The notes under the pieces were generated by a model. It had not been told where the DNA came from. It was given only the letters and a program-made list of their open reading frames with translations, and searched no databases. Position numbers and translations under genes: made by a program. 16,079 bases of DNA from Fidelibacterota bacterium. Lineage in GTDB: Bacteria > Marinisomatota > Marinisomatia > Marinisomatales > UBA1611. Positions within the stretch are counted from its first letter, which is position 1. Each line of letters opens with the position of its first letter. The DNA lies in the NCBI GenBank assembly GCA_002722105.1, contig PBKF01000016.1, positions 3,738 through 19,816 of the forward strand. The letters run 5' to 3'. Positions 15,212 through 16,079 of this stretch are shown here, piece after piece.

Positions 15212-16079
15212 TTATTTTATGGGTTCAGAGAAAAAGTAATCAAGCGGATTTTGCGGTGTCCCGTAATAATGAATCTCATAATGCAAATGAGGTGCCGTAG
15301 AACGGCCAGTATTCCCGGTTAAACCAATTATATCACCACGCTTAACCCTCTGACCATATTTGACCTTAAACTTAGAAAGGTGTGCATATAGAGTTGAATA
15401 TCCTGAACCATGATCTATTTTAATATGATTACCAAATCCCCCTACGTAATATGCACGTTTTATAACCCCATCTGCAGGTGCATAAATTGGTGTCCCTACC
15501 GGGACTGTAATATCTTGTCCTTGGTGAAACCTACGAACATTGTCAAGTGGATCTTGACGATAACCATAACTTGAATTAAGATAACCACCGTCTACTGGTC
15601 GAATAGAAGGTATTTTTGCTATCCTAGAAATATCTTCTTGTACTTTTTCATATATTGACTCATAACTTGTTAGTTCAAGATTCACTTTTCGAGAAAGACG
15701 CTCCAAATCCATTTCCAAAATGGATAATTCCTTGTTCACTGCTGGTGCAAGATTATCTGAAAAGACCTTTAATTCCAGATTACGACCCCCAATTCCTAAT
15801 TTACGGATATCTTGATCAATCTCTGGCATGCCAGCATATGTTCTAACTGCTTTATCCTTTTTCTCTATTTCATTTATCTGCTGATCTATGTGCTTTAATC
15901 TATCTTGAAGTAAAGTTAGGTTACTTGCAACATTCCTATAATTAGATCGGAATTCAGATAGCCTTCTTTCATAAAAATAATTGCTTAGAAAATCAGCAGT
16001 AAGAAAAAGAAAAGCCAGCATGACTGATAATGTTACAGTCATGAGAGAAAGAGCTTGATTCTGATTAAGGTGCCACTGG
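15212..16079 (-). CDS. Membrane-anchored M23 (LytM) peptidase, 5' end outside the window
   Basis: The frame stays open from the ATG at 16042 to the right edge, adding at least twelve residues (QWHLNQNQALSL) before that methionine, so the true start is probably beyond the window. A membrane anchor (TVTLSVMLAFLFLTADFL) is followed by a periplasmic coiled coil (about 25-140 from the internal Met). An M23 domain follows, with HQGQD (173-177), the HxxxD zinc ligands, and HLHYE (252-256), the HxH pair. The active site looks intact, so it should cut peptidoglycan cross-links or act as an amidase activator. The layout resembles NlpD/MepM-like envelope peptidases. It leads the miaB-lapA-lapB-SPOR unit. 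Confidence 0.88.
   Translation of the reverse strand, partial: QWHLNQNQALSLMTVTLSVMLAFLFLTADFLSNYFYERRLSEFRSNYRNVASNLTLLQDRLKHIDQQINEIEKKDKAVRTYAGMPEIDQDIRKLGIGGRNLELKVFSDNLAPAVNKELSILEMDLERLSRKVNLELTSYESIYEKVQEDISRIAKIPSIRPVDGGYLNSSYGYRQDPLDNVRRFHQGQDITVPVGTPIYAPADGVIKRAYYVGGFGNHIKIDHGSGYSTLYAHLSKFKVKYGQRVKRGDIIGLTGNTGRSTAPHLHYEIHYYGTPQNPLDYFFSEPIK

Noticed and set aside
1..16079. CRISPR arrays, insertion sequences, integrases or toxin-antitoxin genes
   Set aside because: No regularly spaced repeats, transposase motifs or recombinase motifs were seen on either strand.

Overview
The window is AT-rich bacterial DNA with densely packed genes. It has Gram-negative envelope genes (a lapA/lapB pair, a SPOR-domain protein, polysaccharide export proteins) and frequent TTG start codons. 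UGA is a normal stop: TGATG or ATGA junctions occur at wzm/wzt and at the SLBB/BY-kinase pair. Family content suggests a marine FCB-group lineage such as Candidatus Marinimicrobia (SAR406). That placement rests on overall resemblance, not on a marker gene, and is only moderately sure.

Three blocks are visible. (A) About 9,704 down to 1, minus strand, is an extracellular or capsular polysaccharide locus. In transcription order it holds a PHP-type tyrosine phosphatase (CpsB/YwqE), a small SLBB export protein, a Wzc-type tyrosine autokinase, a fused ATP sulfurylase/APS kinase that makes PAPS, an uncharacterised protein with a duplicated IHxH domain, a ParB/sulfiredoxin-fold-like protein, an ABC-2 exporter (Wzm/Wzt), a SAM methyltransferase, and possibly the start of another gene running off the left edge. 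(B) About 9,847 to 11,538 is a divergent regulatory pair: a winged-helix/GHKL-ATPase/STAS-like (DUF4325) protein on the minus strand and a NusG paralogue of the UpxY/RfaH type on the plus strand. Predicted promoters for the two share the same -10 bases. (C) About 16,079 down to 11,595, minus strand, is an apparent operon of M23 endopeptidase (cut by the right edge), miaB, lapA, lapB, a TPR/SPOR protein and finally a tRNA with anticodon UCA and a long variable arm, read here as tRNA-Sec (selC).

Likely joint working (inference): the NusG-like factor and the GHKL/STAS protein control expression of block A. The kinase/phosphatase pair cycles the tyrosine-rich tail to tune chain assembly or length. 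Wzm/Wzt exports a glycan whose decoration may use PAPS and SAM. Block C is mainly envelope maintenance plus tRNA modification.

The most notable points are the tRNA-Sec gene, an apparent one-base frameshift at the very start of wzm, an uncharacterised gene pair in the polysaccharide locus, overlapping divergent promoters between the two regulators, and a LapB homologue that lacks the rubredoxin-like metal domain.
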